Source of the DNA: Bacillota bacterium | GTDB lineage: Bacteria > Bacillota > Clostridia > Lachnospirales > Lachnospiraceae | NCBI GenBank assembly: GCA_023443225.1 | Contig: JAEZVF010000104.1 | Coordinates: 1 to 64,000 of the forward strand | Reading direction: 5' to 3' | Length of the DNA stretch: 64,000 bases | In this document: positions 17,097 through 25,965 of the stretch, one piece after another | Position numbering within the stretch: the first letter of the stretch is position 1 | Layout of the letters: the number at the start of each line of letters is the position of its first letter | Translations under genes and position numbers: made by a program | The notes under the pieces: generated by a model | Databases searched by the model: none | Seen by the model: the letters and a program-made list of their open reading frames with translations, nothing else | Told to the model about the DNA's origin: nothing

Positions 17097-19451
17097 TTAG
17101 TTCATTTCAATATTTTCCACTTCAAAGATCCATTTATAATGTGTAGTAATATCCGGTGTAACCGTATCCATATTAACACGTTCAACACTAAATGTAATGC
17201 AGTTTTGTCTCTGATAAATCGGTATTTCAACTGCCCAGTTTAAAATAATATCAAGGCATTGTTTGTATGCTGACTTTCTATAAGCCATATCCGCACTTTG
17301 TCTTGCATCCATGATTAATTTATCCAAGTCAGCATCCGCTATGTGATAATGATTGTTGTCCGTACCGCCCTTACCTACGATATTAGAGCTGTGGTAAGTC
17401 TGATGCATATCCGGATCTACATCAGCCTGCCAAGCCGCTACCCAAAGTTCCTGTGTACCTGCATCCAATGTATCCCATAAAATAGTGCTGTCTGCAAGGT
17501 CATTCACCGTTAATTTGAATCCAATAGTAGCTAAGGCTGCCGATGCATCCGTTAAAATAGCAAAAGATGGATGATCACCTACACCATCACCAGGAATTAA
17601 CACCTGATATTCCAGCTTGGCACCTGTTGGGGCCGCTGTTATCTTACCACCATTAACTGTATACCCGGCTGCTTCAAAATAGCCTAAAGCAGCTGCTAAG
17701 GCTGCTGTATATTTAGCATCCTGACTCATATCTGTTGTATAAATGTTATTCCCCTTTACATCTTTTGAGTAAGCAATCTGATAATCCGAATCTGACTTCT
17801 GGGGCGCAGCCCAGGATGTATTAGAAATAGGATAGTTGATAACACTTGCTGCATCTCCATAGTAAGTGTCAATTGTTACATCACGATAAACGGATAAAAT
17901 GGTAGCTAGTGCTTTTCTTAAATTCATCGAAGCATCTGAATCCGGTTCACCACCTACATTTACGGTATCTGCGTTAATACCGATATAGCCATAGCCCCTA
18001 TTATCAACTGAATTTGTTAAGATTTTATCACCTGTGATTTCTCCATTGCTGTTAATACCTGCGATTTGTTCAAATATAGTCTTATTACCTTGAGGATTCG
18101 AGATATCAAGTGTACCCTGTGCAATACCGGTAACCATATCTGCATCAAGTGTTTCTTTGAATTGAACATACTTTGTCTTTGGAACTCCCTTATAGTAATA
18201 TTCATTTGCTTCAAAATATACAACTTTATTTTCGAACTTTACAAATTTATAAGGGCCATATCCTAATGGTTTTGTTGTTTTTTTCTTTATATCAGAAAGG
18301 TCACCTCTTGTGAAACCAAATTTGTTATTATCATAATCATAAGCTGATTTATCACCATAATAGTGTAATGGAGCTACTATATCACCCAATCGATAGATAA
18401 GAGCAGCATCATAACCTTCCGTGATTACCTGTACTTCTGTGTCACTGATTTTCTTGATCCCTTCAATGTTGGGTACCTCTTTGCCTTCACCTGCTGCTTT
18501 TTTCTCCTCTATAAGGGACGCTTCTGCTAACGCCTTAACATCTGCCGCATAGTAGGCTTCATCTCCTCCATAGTTAGAGCCTAAGGTCTTGTAATCAGCC
18601 CCATACTGAGCAATAATATCCTCAACAACTTTACTTGCATCCGTAACGGTTGTTGAGTCATAAGTTTCATCCTTACTATAAAAGAATGCAAACAAATCCT
18701 TTTGCTCTGGATATTTTTTTGTATATGTAGCATAAGCCTCATCACCGTAAAGAGTTCCTGCCCACTCGAATTCTGCCTCTAAGGTAGGTCTAATGATGGA
18801 ATCGATAATGCTTTGCTTTAATTCTTCATTTGGGTTAGCCAGAGTATCAGCAACCTCTTCCGCTGTAATTGTATCAGCAATCGTACTGTTAGCACGATAG
18901 TTCTTCAATCCAACTATGGGAGCTGAATTTAATGTAAGACTTCCATCATAAGCAGGATCACAATAAACATAATAGGAAAAAATAATATCATCTGCTGTTA
19001 ATAATTCTCCATCACTAAACTTAACATCATCTCTAATCTTGATATTATAAGTTGTTAAATTAGCTGCTTCGTCGATTTGTACATCAAAGTTTGCAATTCC
19101 TGTATAGGTGTAGTCAATCCCATTATATGGAACTGTTTCACCCTCAATAGCATTGTAGATAATACCCCCTGTTCTGTCAATTGTTAACAGCTCGGGAGCT
19201 GTCATCAATACTACATCTCTATCCATCTCAGTGTCTGAAAAGAATGGACTAAATTTCTCACTGAATGGACGATACCCCGCTACCAAAGGTGTTTCTTTCG
19301 TTGCTTTTTCAGAGGTTTTTTCTACCGAACCTTTTGTTACTTCTTCGGTCGCATCTTTTGTAGCATCCTTCTTCATGCTGCATGCGGCAAATGAACTTAA
19401 GCACAGAGCCAAAATTAAAAGAAGTGATACTACTTTTTTAACATTTTTCAT
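17097..19451 (-). CDS. Peptide ABC transporter substrate-binding lipoprotein (OppA-like, SBP family 5)
   Basis: 784 residues, longer than the usual 520-600. Signal peptide with lipobox FAAC. SBP_bac_5 features: FSDGELLTADDIIFSYYV near residue 150, KPLGYGPYKFVKFENKV, and the C-terminal region LWVAAWQADVDPDMHQTYHSSN. About 130 extra residues, rich in acidic and Tyr/Ala residues, lie between roughly 185 and 330. It captures peptides (or another ligand of this broad family) outside the cell and delivers them to the permease pair. The ATG has AGGAGG upstream. First gene of the transporter operon. Confidence 0.9.
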   Translation of the reverse strand: MKNVKKVVSLLLILALCLSSFAACSMKKDATKDATEEVTKGSVEKTSEKATKETPLVAGYRPFSEKFSPFFSDTEMDRDVVLMTAPELLTIDRTGGIIYNAIEGETVPYNGIDYTYTGIANFDVQIDEAANLTTYNIKIRDDVKFSDGELLTADDIIFSYYVYCDPAYDGSLTLNSAPIVGLKNYRANSTIADTITAEEVADTLANPNEELKQSIIDSIIRPTLEAEFEWAGTLYGDEAYATYTKKYPEQKDLFAFFYSKDETYDSTTVTDASKVVEDIIAQYGADYKTLGSNYGGDEAYYAADVKALAEASLIEEKKAAGEGKEVPNIEGIKKISDTEVQVITEGYDAALIYRLGDIVAPLHYYGDKSAYDYDNNKFGFTRGDLSDIKKKTTKPLGYGPYKFVKFENKVVYFEANEYYYKGVPKTKYVQFKETLDADMVTGIAQGTLDISNPQGNKTIFEQIAGINSNGEITGDKILTNSVDNRGYGYIGINADTVNVGGEPDSDASMNLRKALATILSVYRDVTIDTYYGDAASVINYPISNTSWAAPQKSDSDYQIAYSKDVKGNNIYTTDMSQDAKYTAALAAALGYFEAAGYTVNGGKITAAPTGAKLEYQVLIPGDGVGDHPSFAILTDASAALATIGFKLTVNDLADSTILWDTLDAGTQELWVAAWQADVDPDMHQTYHSSNIVGKGGTDNNHYHIADADLDKLIMDARQSADMAYRKSAYKQCLDIILNWAVEIPIYQRQNCITFSVERVNMDTVTPDITTHYKWIFEVENIEMN

Positions 19452-19522
19452 TTTTCTAATTCCTCCTTTTTTTATTTATATTTGCGTTTATAAAACGCTA
19501 TAACGTACTTACTCTTAACTAC

Positions 19523-19552
19523 CTTATATAAAATCACACGAGGAGTCGTCAA
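19523..19552 (-). promoter_or_regulatory. Candidate sigma-A promoter of the peptide transporter operon
   Basis: TTGACG, 18-nt spacer, TATAAG on the minus strand (5/6 and 5/6). The -35 lies inside the terminator hairpin of the upstream GH67 gene, so one segment may end one transcript and begin the next. A palindrome, GCGTTT-ATA-AAACGC (19484-19498), lies downstream. Confidence 0.4.
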
Positions 19553-19569
19553 TGGTGACAACTCCTCGT
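19530..19569 (-). terminator. Intrinsic terminator of the GH67 operon
   Basis: ACGAGGAGT/ACTCCTCGT plus inner GTCA/TGAC form a 13-bp stem with one mismatch and a 4-nt loop. The minus-strand tail is GTGATTTTAT, a weak T-run. Confidence 0.6.
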
Positions 19570-19708
19570 CTTATGTATACAACTATTGTTTTATAAATAA
19601 AATTATATTATATTTTACATATTTTGTCAAATGATATATGTTTTATTTTGGACAGTTATTGTATTCAATTTTATTATCAAACAATTTTTAACAATATTTA
19701 TGTTTGTT

Positions 19709-21712
19709 CTAATAGATACTACGTCCGTATTGATCTTCAACCCCTGTCTTTCGATAGAAATAAGAATTTATTACATCTCGCCATTCCATTGCATGTTCTT
19801 TTTGATGTAAAAACCTTTGGTAAGTCCTTTGATAAGTATCTTCGTCTATTAAGTTCTTAAGTTCCATCCACAAAGCAAGAAACCATTCCGCTTCCTTAGC
19901 TCCCTCAAAATGCGTATCATAAATATGTTGAAGAACAGTTTTTCCTGAGGATAACTTATAATCGTATTCTACGTGATGAAAAAACAAAAGCAACTCTTCT
20001 GGGCAGGTTTCCCTCTTTGAATACATAGTGGCAAGAGGTTCCTTGTACTGGCTGCAATAGCCCGTTCCATTGTTCGTCCGGTCTACCCCTATTCCCTTAT
20101 GATCTGCCCTGTGATAGGTACCCCATCGATCATATTCATATCCGTCAACATCCGGTCCATAGTGTTCATGTGGTTTCACCATCCAACCTATCCCAAGAGG
20201 TGATGTGTATTTCTCGTATACTGGCCAAGACATAAGCAGTATCTTAAAAATATTTTCCATAACTTTCACATTATATCCATATGTCTGCATAATCCATTCT
20301 TTTGCTATCTCTTCCCCAGACAGCTCCGTATCAAAGCTAAGTCTTCCAAATCCATAAAGATTCGCTGCAGCGAGATCGTGTCCGGTCCAGTTATCATCAT
20401 CTCCGGTATTTGCCACTGCCGCCATACCACAGTTTACCTTATGGTATGTATTACCACTTATAATATCTTTAACCCTGCTATTATACTCAGTACAATAGGT
20501 AGTAAACTCTAAAATCTGTTTAAACCAAGGTATCAAATAGCATACATGTCGTTGCTGCCCTGTATATTCTTGTGCAATCTGAACCTCAAGCAGCATATTG
20601 GTTTGTTTCATACCTCCGAATAAAGGAGAAACCGGCTCACGTACTTGAAAGTCCATTGGCCCATTTTTAATCTGTAAAATAACATTATCTAAAAACAAAC
20701 CATCCAGTGGTACAAAATTATCATAGCATGCCCTTGCTCGATCTGTCTTTTGGTCTCTCCAGTCTTGTTTGCAATTATATACAAAACACCTCCAAATAAC
20801 TAGGCCCTTGTAAGCTCTAACAGCTTCTGCAAGCATATTTGCACCATCAGCATGTGTCCTACCATAGGTAAAAGGACCTGGCCTTCCTTCAGAATCAGCC
20901 TTTACCAGAAATCCACCCAGTTTAGGTATGTTCTCCCATATTTCTCTTGCTTTATCCTTCCACCATTTACGCACTTCTTCATTACAAGGGTCTGCCGTTT
21001 TAAGATCTCCCAATTCCATAGGTGCGGCAAAATTTATGCTTAAATATAACTTTATTCCATATGATTCGAAGATCACAGAGATTTCTTGTAATCTTTCATA
21101 ATACCGAACTGAAATAAGTTCCGTAGCTTCTGCTTTCACATTTACATTATTTATTACAACTGCATTAATTCCCACAGATGCTATCATTCTGGCATAAGCC
21201 TTTGTCCGCCCATCTACCACCACTTCATTCTCTCTAAAGAAGAAGGATTTCCCGGAATATCCCCTTTCTATACTGCCATCCATATTATCCCAATGATTTA
21301 GCATACGTAATGGATTCGATGGCTCATTCTCTTCCTCATAAGATAATATATCAAAGTCTTCCACCCGCTGTATCTGAAGCTTTCTTAAGAAAGAAAATAC
21401 ACCATAGAATATGCCAATTTCTGAAATAGCTGTGATTATACATTTCCCAGATTTACAACTTATATGGAATCCTTCCTTCCCTTTGTGTAAAGACTTGTCA
21501 AGATTAAGTAAAATTCCGAATTCTGCTTTATGAAACTTTTCAATACTGCGCTGAAGCTTCATTTCACGGTTATATAAAGATTGAAATGCTAAAATTAGTT
21601 CTTCCGTAGCATTGTTAATAATCGTTCCTTTTGCGTAGCTAACCAATACCAATTCTGTAGATTTCGTATCGGAGAGCCTTTGATACGACAGCCAACAATT
21701 TGAATATTCCAT
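19709..21712 (-). CDS. aguA: Alpha-glucuronidase, glycoside hydrolase family 67
   Basis: 667 residues, normal GH67 length. It removes 4-O-methyl-glucuronic acid from the end of aldouronic acids released from glucuronoxylan. Catalytic residues are visible: E275 in KADSEGRPGP (general acid) and the pair D354 (KNGPMDFQ) and E382 (AQEYTGQ), 28 residues apart as in the characterised Geobacillus enzyme. Other family blocks are RMLNHWDNMDGSIERGYSG and the C-terminal HHVEYDYKLSSGKTVLQHIYD. No signal peptide, so it is cytoplasmic and acts on imported oligosaccharides. GGGG stands 5 nt before the ATG. It is preceded by an LplA-LplB-YtcP type transporter, as in the Paenibacillus aldouronate operon. Confidence 0.95.
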   Translation of the reverse strand: MEYSNCWLSYQRLSDTKSTELVLVSYAKGTIINNATEELILAFQSLYNREMKLQRSIEKFHKAEFGILLNLDKSLHKGKEGFHISCKSGKCIITAISEIGIFYGVFSFLRKLQIQRVEDFDILSYEEENEPSNPLRMLNHWDNMDGSIERGYSGKSFFFRENEVVVDGRTKAYARMIASVGINAVVINNVNVKAEATELISVRYYERLQEISVIFESYGIKLYLSINFAAPMELGDLKTADPCNEEVRKWWKDKAREIWENIPKLGGFLVKADSEGRPGPFTYGRTHADGANMLAEAVRAYKGLVIWRCFVYNCKQDWRDQKTDRARACYDNFVPLDGLFLDNVILQIKNGPMDFQVREPVSPLFGGMKQTNMLLEVQIAQEYTGQQRHVCYLIPWFKQILEFTTYCTEYNSRVKDIISGNTYHKVNCGMAAVANTGDDDNWTGHDLAAANLYGFGRLSFDTELSGEEIAKEWIMQTYGYNVKVMENIFKILLMSWPVYEKYTSPLGIGWMVKPHEHYGPDVDGYEYDRWGTYHRADHKGIGVDRTNNGTGYCSQYKEPLATMYSKRETCPEELLLFFHHVEYDYKLSSGKTVLQHIYDTHFEGAKEAEWFLALWMELKNLIDEDTYQRTYQRFLHQKEHAMEWRDVINSYFYRKTGVEDQYGRSIY

Positions 21713-21760
21713 ATGATCCCCTTTTCATGCAACATATTGCATTCGTTTATTATAATTGGT

Positions 21761-21973
21761 TTATGTATCAAAACTCCAAACCATTCCCATATAAGATTCA
21801 TAATCTGTGCTATCCCCATTACTTAGAACAATCAGTCAGCCAGCGCCAATAATCAGAACATTTACACAGTTATTTGCATTATATACCAGTTTGCCGTCAT
21901 GGTCTACCATGGAAATCTCAACAAAAATAAGATCCTGCCCATCTACTATCAGATGTATCTTATCAGAAGTCAT
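21761..21973 (-). pseudogene. Remnant of a GH2 glycoside hydrolase C-terminal domain
   Basis: Reading the gap upstream of aguA on the minus strand gives about 70 codons that look like the last domain of GH2 beta-galactosidase-type enzymes: IVDGQDLIFVEISMVD, then LVYNANNCVNVLIIGAG, a TGA stop (21836-21838) where GH2 proteins usually have Arg, then in the same frame LIVLSNGDSTDYESY. The blocks DGQDL-F-V, NANN-V-V and NGDSTDY are hallmarks of that domain. The 5' part of the gene is absent and the frame ends soon after, so this is a decayed fragment. It lies between the terminator of the binding-protein gene and aguA. Confidence 0.65.
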
Positions 21974-21982
21974 TCAAACTAC

Positions 21983-22016
21983 AAAAAGGGGGCTCATGTT
22001 TACATAAGCCTCCCCC
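21983..22016 (-). terminator. Terminator after the sugar-binding protein gene
   Basis: On the minus strand GCTTATGT pairs with ACATGAGC and flanking GGGG pairs with CCCC across a 3-nt bulge, followed by TTTTT. It should limit read-through into aguA. Confidence 0.7.
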
Positions 22017-22031
22017 ATTATAAATTTAAAT

Positions 22032-23753
22032 TTATTCTGGCAGATCCGTACCGTCTCCGTAGATTTTCTCCCAAGCTGCTTTACGATCATCCATAATTGT
22101 CTGTCCTCCAGAGCTTAAATAATCTGCAAATCCTGAATCGTACACCTTATCAAAATCTTCTGGTTTGGCAACGACAGCCTGATCAAGCATAGCATCACGT
22201 TTTTCCTTAAGTACCGGTCCCATACCCTCTTCAGATGCAATGTCTCCAACCTTGGCATTTTTTGCAACACGGCCCTCATTACTGGTAATCTGATATGCCT
22301 TCTCTATATAGCTTGCATCAACACCTTCATAACCAAGAGCGATAGATTTTAAAGTTTTATCAGTATCCCCCAAATCCAATCCATTGATTGTGATTGTATA
22401 ATCGATATTGAATGGAGAGTTCATAACCTTCTCACCTGTAACTGCTAAGGTTTTTATGCTGCCATCCGGCTGAACCTCATGATTTACACCTTCCTCACCA
22501 ATCTGAAGGAATTCACGGTTCTTAAGATCCGTAATCCAATCTAGATACATCAAAGATGCAATTGGTTCATCATTGGTGGCTGGGAAGAAGAGTTTACGGT
22601 CATTCGGTCCGCCGAGAAACTTTTTGTATACGCCAGCTTCATTCTTAAAGGGCTCAACAGCAACAAATGCTGCATCCTCTCCTACTAATCTCTTTAAATT
22701 ATTATGTATACTATCATCACCATTACGGTAAGGATAATCCCAATTGTGTATAAAAGCACCCACATAGCCTGCTTTTAACATATCATCTTCTGTAGTATCC
22801 CCTGCAGGATAGAGTGCAAAATCCTTCCAAATAAGGCCTTTATTGTACCACTCGTTCAGTTTTTTTACACCATCCTTGTAACCTGGCACAAGCAGTTTTC
22901 TATCATCAAATTCAGTAATATAGAAATCCTTGTCATTAATGTCATTTGGTAGGTAGGAACCTAAGAGATGATCTGCTCTCCAACCCACATCAAAACTAAT
23001 GGAAAATGGAACCATCTTAGCTGCATCAGCACCGAGTAGCTTATCTGCGTTGTCTTTAAATGCAGTCAACATTGCCTCGAACTCTTCAAGAGTTGTAGGC
23101 TCAGGTATATTAAGTTTCTTCAGCCAATCTTCGCGTACGAAGGTATTAATACGTGATAAATTATTCAGACGGGCATCTATCGCCCATACAGTACCCTTTA
23201 CAGGATCTTTTTCCCAGTACATGTTCGTTTCCCCAAGATAACCCCATAAGTTTGGAAACAAATCTTTATAATCGTCAATATAAGAACTTAAGTCTATCAC
23301 GCCGCCCATATTAGCATAGGTTAATACCGTTGCGTAATTATAGGTGACACAAACATCAGGTGCTTTGTTAGCAGCAAGAAGATTATTCAGATCTTCAACC
23401 TCTGTCCATCGTGGTACGGTCACAAAAGTAACCTCTACATTATGGTCACGGAGCATTCCTTCTTTGATGTAATCCGTATAGACGTTATTATCTGGCGGAG
23501 TGCCACCATCGATACTACGGTCATATACTTCAACTGTAATTTGTCTTGTTTTTATAAACTTACCATCAACAATTTCTGCGGATGATGTATCTCCATCACC
23601 TGGTTCATTACTGTCTTTTGTAGAATTTGCGTCATCTGTTACTACAGCGTCAGTTTTTGAAGACGATGTGCTATCAGTTTTCTTGCTACCGCAAGCTGTA
23701 AAAATGAAAGATAGCATACAGAGAACAAGTAAAATAGAAATAATTCTTTTCAT
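22032..23753 (-). CDS. Carbohydrate ABC transporter substrate-binding lipoprotein (LplA/YtcQ-like)
   Basis: 573 residues. Lipoprotein signal with lipobox FTAC, then an acidic Ser/Asp/Thr linker. The mature domain has the SBP family 1 layout of the LplA/YtcQ group (LNNLLAANKAPDVCVTYNY; WVRADHLLG-like GWRADHLLG; KFLGGPNDRKLFFPATNDEP). The neighbouring LplB/YtcP permeases and GH67 enzyme point to aldouronic acids as ligand (inference). GGAGG precedes the ATG. No ATPase gene is present, which is normal for this class because a shared MsmX-type ATPase is used. Confidence 0.9.
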   Translation of the reverse strand: MKRIISILLVLCMLSFIFTACGSKKTDSTSSSKTDAVVTDDANSTKDSNEPGDGDTSSAEIVDGKFIKTRQITVEVYDRSIDGGTPPDNNVYTDYIKEGMLRDHNVEVTFVTVPRWTEVEDLNNLLAANKAPDVCVTYNYATVLTYANMGGVIDLSSYIDDYKDLFPNLWGYLGETNMYWEKDPVKGTVWAIDARLNNLSRINTFVREDWLKKLNIPEPTTLEEFEAMLTAFKDNADKLLGADAAKMVPFSISFDVGWRADHLLGSYLPNDINDKDFYITEFDDRKLLVPGYKDGVKKLNEWYNKGLIWKDFALYPAGDTTEDDMLKAGYVGAFIHNWDYPYRNGDDSIHNNLKRLVGEDAAFVAVEPFKNEAGVYKKFLGGPNDRKLFFPATNDEPIASLMYLDWITDLKNREFLQIGEEGVNHEVQPDGSIKTLAVTGEKVMNSPFNIDYTITINGLDLGDTDKTLKSIALGYEGVDASYIEKAYQITSNEGRVAKNAKVGDIASEEGMGPVLKEKRDAMLDQAVVAKPEDFDKVYDSGFADYLSSGGQTIMDDRKAAWEKIYGDGTDLPE

Positions 23754-23820
23754 TTAATTCCTCCTTATTATTATTTATATAATTCATAGGTTACACAAAT
23801 GAATTGTCCCGTAACTATGA

Positions 23821-24687
23821 CTATTCCTTTACTGCACCTAAGGTTACACCTGTAACAAAATATCTCTGCAACCTTGGATATATCAGTAGAATAGGTATGG
23901 TTGCAAACATAACTGTTGCTGCCTTTAGGGTTTCAGACAATCCGGGACTTACAAATCCTTCAGCAACAAAATCAAGGTTGGTAAAATTATTAAGAATATT
24001 AAACAATAGTAATTGAATAGGGTAAAAACGTTTATCGTTCATATACATCAATGCATCGGAAAAGCCATTCCAACGCCCAACAGCATAGAAAAGTGCCAGA
24101 GTTGCAATCACCGGCTTGGATAAAGGCAGATATATTTTTCTAAGTACTTGAATGTGGTTCGCACCATCTATCTCCGCAGATTCACGAAGACTATCAGATA
24201 TGTTATAGAAAAAACTTCTCATAATTATCATGTTGAACACACTTAAGCAAGACGGGATTATAAGTACTTGCGGTTTATCAATCATGCTAAGATCCTGAAG
24301 TAGCAGGTAGGTTGGAATCGTACCAGGATTAAAGTACATGGTAAGAATAATAAAAATATTGATAAAACGCCTTCCTTTCAATTTATCATAGATAAGCGGA
24401 TAAGCGCATATGGTCGTCATAAAAAGTGAAACTATCATACAAATGATTGTTAGAATAGCTGTCCAACAAAGAGACCAAACATACTTCGAATCGCTAAGAA
24501 CTTTCTTATAAGCTTCAAAATTCAACCCAACCGGCCATAAGGTAACCTCATTACGAATTAATGCTTCTGAAGAACTAAGAGAACGCGCTAATACATTCAC
24601 AAGTGGCAAGAGACAGATTAGTATAAATATGAAACATATAAAAACGATAATCCAGTCACCAGTTTTCGTGGCTTTTGATTTGATCAT
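23821..24687 (-). CDS. Carbohydrate ABC transporter permease (YtcP/LplC-like)
   Basis: 288 residues with six predicted helices. The EAA-loop region SLRESAEIDGANHIQVLRKIYLPLSKP is split-free and typical; the C-terminus ends RYFVTGVTLGAVKE, the signature of the YtcP/LplC group. It forms the import channel with the LplB-like protein. A longer frame opens at 24723, but GAGGGGGG sits 7 nt before ATG 24687, which also starts a normal-length protein. It lies between the other permease and the binding-protein gene in one operon. Confidence 0.92.
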   Translation of the reverse strand: MIKSKATKTGDWIIVFICFIFILICLLPLVNVLARSLSSSEALIRNEVTLWPVGLNFEAYKKVLSDSKYVWSLCWTAILTIICMIVSLFMTTICAYPLIYDKLKGRRFINIFIILTMYFNPGTIPTYLLLQDLSMIDKPQVLIIPSCLSVFNMIIMRSFFYNISDSLRESAEIDGANHIQVLRKIYLPLSKPVIATLALFYAVGRWNGFSDALMYMNDKRFYPIQLLLFNILNNFTNLDFVAEGFVSPGLSETLKAATVMFATIPILLIYPRLQRYFVTGVTLGAVKE

Positions 24688-24716
24688 GATAATACCCCCC
24701 TCATTAAGAAATTCAT

Positions 24717-25676
24717 TTACCAAACACCTCGTTCTCCGTATTTCTTAGCAATAGAATTGGCTATGAGTAAAAATATCACACAGATAACCGATTGAAAAAA
24801 ACCAACTGCTGTTGTAAGCGAAAATTGTAGAGATCGTATACCATTTGTATAAACAAATGTTGATATTACATTAGAAACGCTGTTAACTAATTTGTTTCCC
24901 AATGCAAAGGGACGATCAAATTCACTACCTAAAATACGTCCGAGACTCAAAATCAGAAGCACAACCGTAGTAGAACGTATCCCCGGCAATGTGATGTGCC
25001 ACATTTTTTTAAATCGGCCTGCGCCATCGACTGAGGCTGCCTCAAATAATTCGGGGTTTATACCAGTAATAGCTGCCAAATATATAATGGTATTCCAACC
25101 CATGCTCTGCCATACTCCTAAGAATATATAGGTCCATATCCAATTACCTGGATCGTTAAGGAAGGAAATTGAATCAACACCCATACTATTCAGAACATTG
25201 TTAATAAGTCCATCTGTAGGCGCAAACAATTGAAGTGCTAGTCCAGAGATGATAATCCAGGATAAAAAGTGTGGCATATAAAGTATGGTTTGTGTAACTT
25301 GTTTAAAACGTTTGAATACCAACTCATTTAGTAATAAAGCTAAGATGATTGGAGCTGGAAATCCAATTATTAAATCAAGAAAGTTAAGTACGACGGTATT
25401 TCTAAGTGCGTATAAAAAATCACGATTAGAAAAAGCCTTTATAAAATACTCAAAACCATTGTTCGACGCCCACTTCATGTCCCATACACTTTGAACTATG
25501 CTATATTTCTTAAATGCAACCTGAATATAAGTCATTGGTATATATCGAAAAACCAGAAAATATGTAATAGGAAGAGCCAGCAAAAGGTAAAGCATCCAAT
25601 AACGTTTTATGTAACAACCAAATTTCTTGGTCGTGTGTGGCTTTTTAAAAAGTTGTTGTTCATGAGAAATCTTCAT
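24717..25676 (-). CDS. Carbohydrate ABC transporter permease (LplB/YteP-like)
   Basis: 319 residues. It opens with a basic cytoplasmic stretch, then YWMLYLLLALPITYFLVFRY and five more helices. The EAA loop reads LFEAASVDGAGRFKKMWHITLPG and the C-terminus is SIAKKYGERGVW, both typical of LplB/YteP. First gene of the aldouronate-type operon. AGAGGTG stands 4 nt before the ATG, and a promoter candidate with a palindrome lies about 90 nt upstream. Confidence 0.92.
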   Translation of the reverse strand: MKISHEQQLFKKPHTTKKFGCYIKRYWMLYLLLALPITYFLVFRYIPMTYIQVAFKKYSIVQSVWDMKWASNNGFEYFIKAFSNRDFLYALRNTVVLNFLDLIIGFPAPIILALLLNELVFKRFKQVTQTILYMPHFLSWIIISGLALQLFAPTDGLINNVLNSMGVDSISFLNDPGNWIWTYIFLGVWQSMGWNTIIYLAAITGINPELFEAASVDGAGRFKKMWHITLPGIRSTTVVLLILSLGRILGSEFDRPFALGNKLVNSVSNVISTFVYTNGIRSLQFSLTTAVGFFQSVICVIFLLIANSIAKKYGERGVW

Positions 25677-25736
25677 TTTACACCTCTTTCATAGAATATG
25701 ATTTCTGTAGAGAAGAAGAATGCTTGTTTTACTTGT

Positions 25737-25746
25737 ATACTAGTAT
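25737..25746. promoter_or_regulatory. 10-bp palindrome near the lplB-type start site
   Basis: ATACTAGTAT is self-complementary and lies about 18-27 nt downstream of the candidate -10, where a repressor could act. Operator role is inference. Confidence 0.3.
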
Positions 25747-25763
25747 TGTTCCAATTATTGGTA

Positions 25764-25792
25764 ATATTATCATATTATTTACATTGTGTCAA
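25764..25792 (-). promoter_or_regulatory. Candidate sigma-A promoter of the aldouronate operon
   Basis: TTGACA, 17-nt spacer, TAATAT on the minus strand (6/6 and 4/6), about 85 nt before the first permease gene. Confidence 0.5.
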
Positions 25793-25865
25793 GGTAATCT
25801 TTATCATTTAATGTGTAATATCGATAGTATTTTTTTTATTAAACAAAAAGATTAGTTAAAGTATA

Positions 25866-25905
25866 CAAAACAAAAGACCATAGCACATATAAATGTACTA
25901 CAGTC
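25866..25905 (-). terminator. Intrinsic terminator of the PilZ gene
   Basis: On the minus strand GACTGTAGTACAT pairs with ATGTGCTATGGTC over 13 bp (three G-U pairs), followed by TTTTGTTTT. Confidence 0.8.
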
Positions 25906-25965
25906 TTCTTCTATACTTTTCTATTGAATAAACATATGTAAGTTGGGTTATTGTTTCACCTTACT

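Noticed and set aside
21595..21819. 74-codon minus-strand frame overlapping the aguA start
   Set aside because: Mostly an alternate frame of aguA plus part of the GH2 remnant; the GH2-like frame explains the upstream part better.
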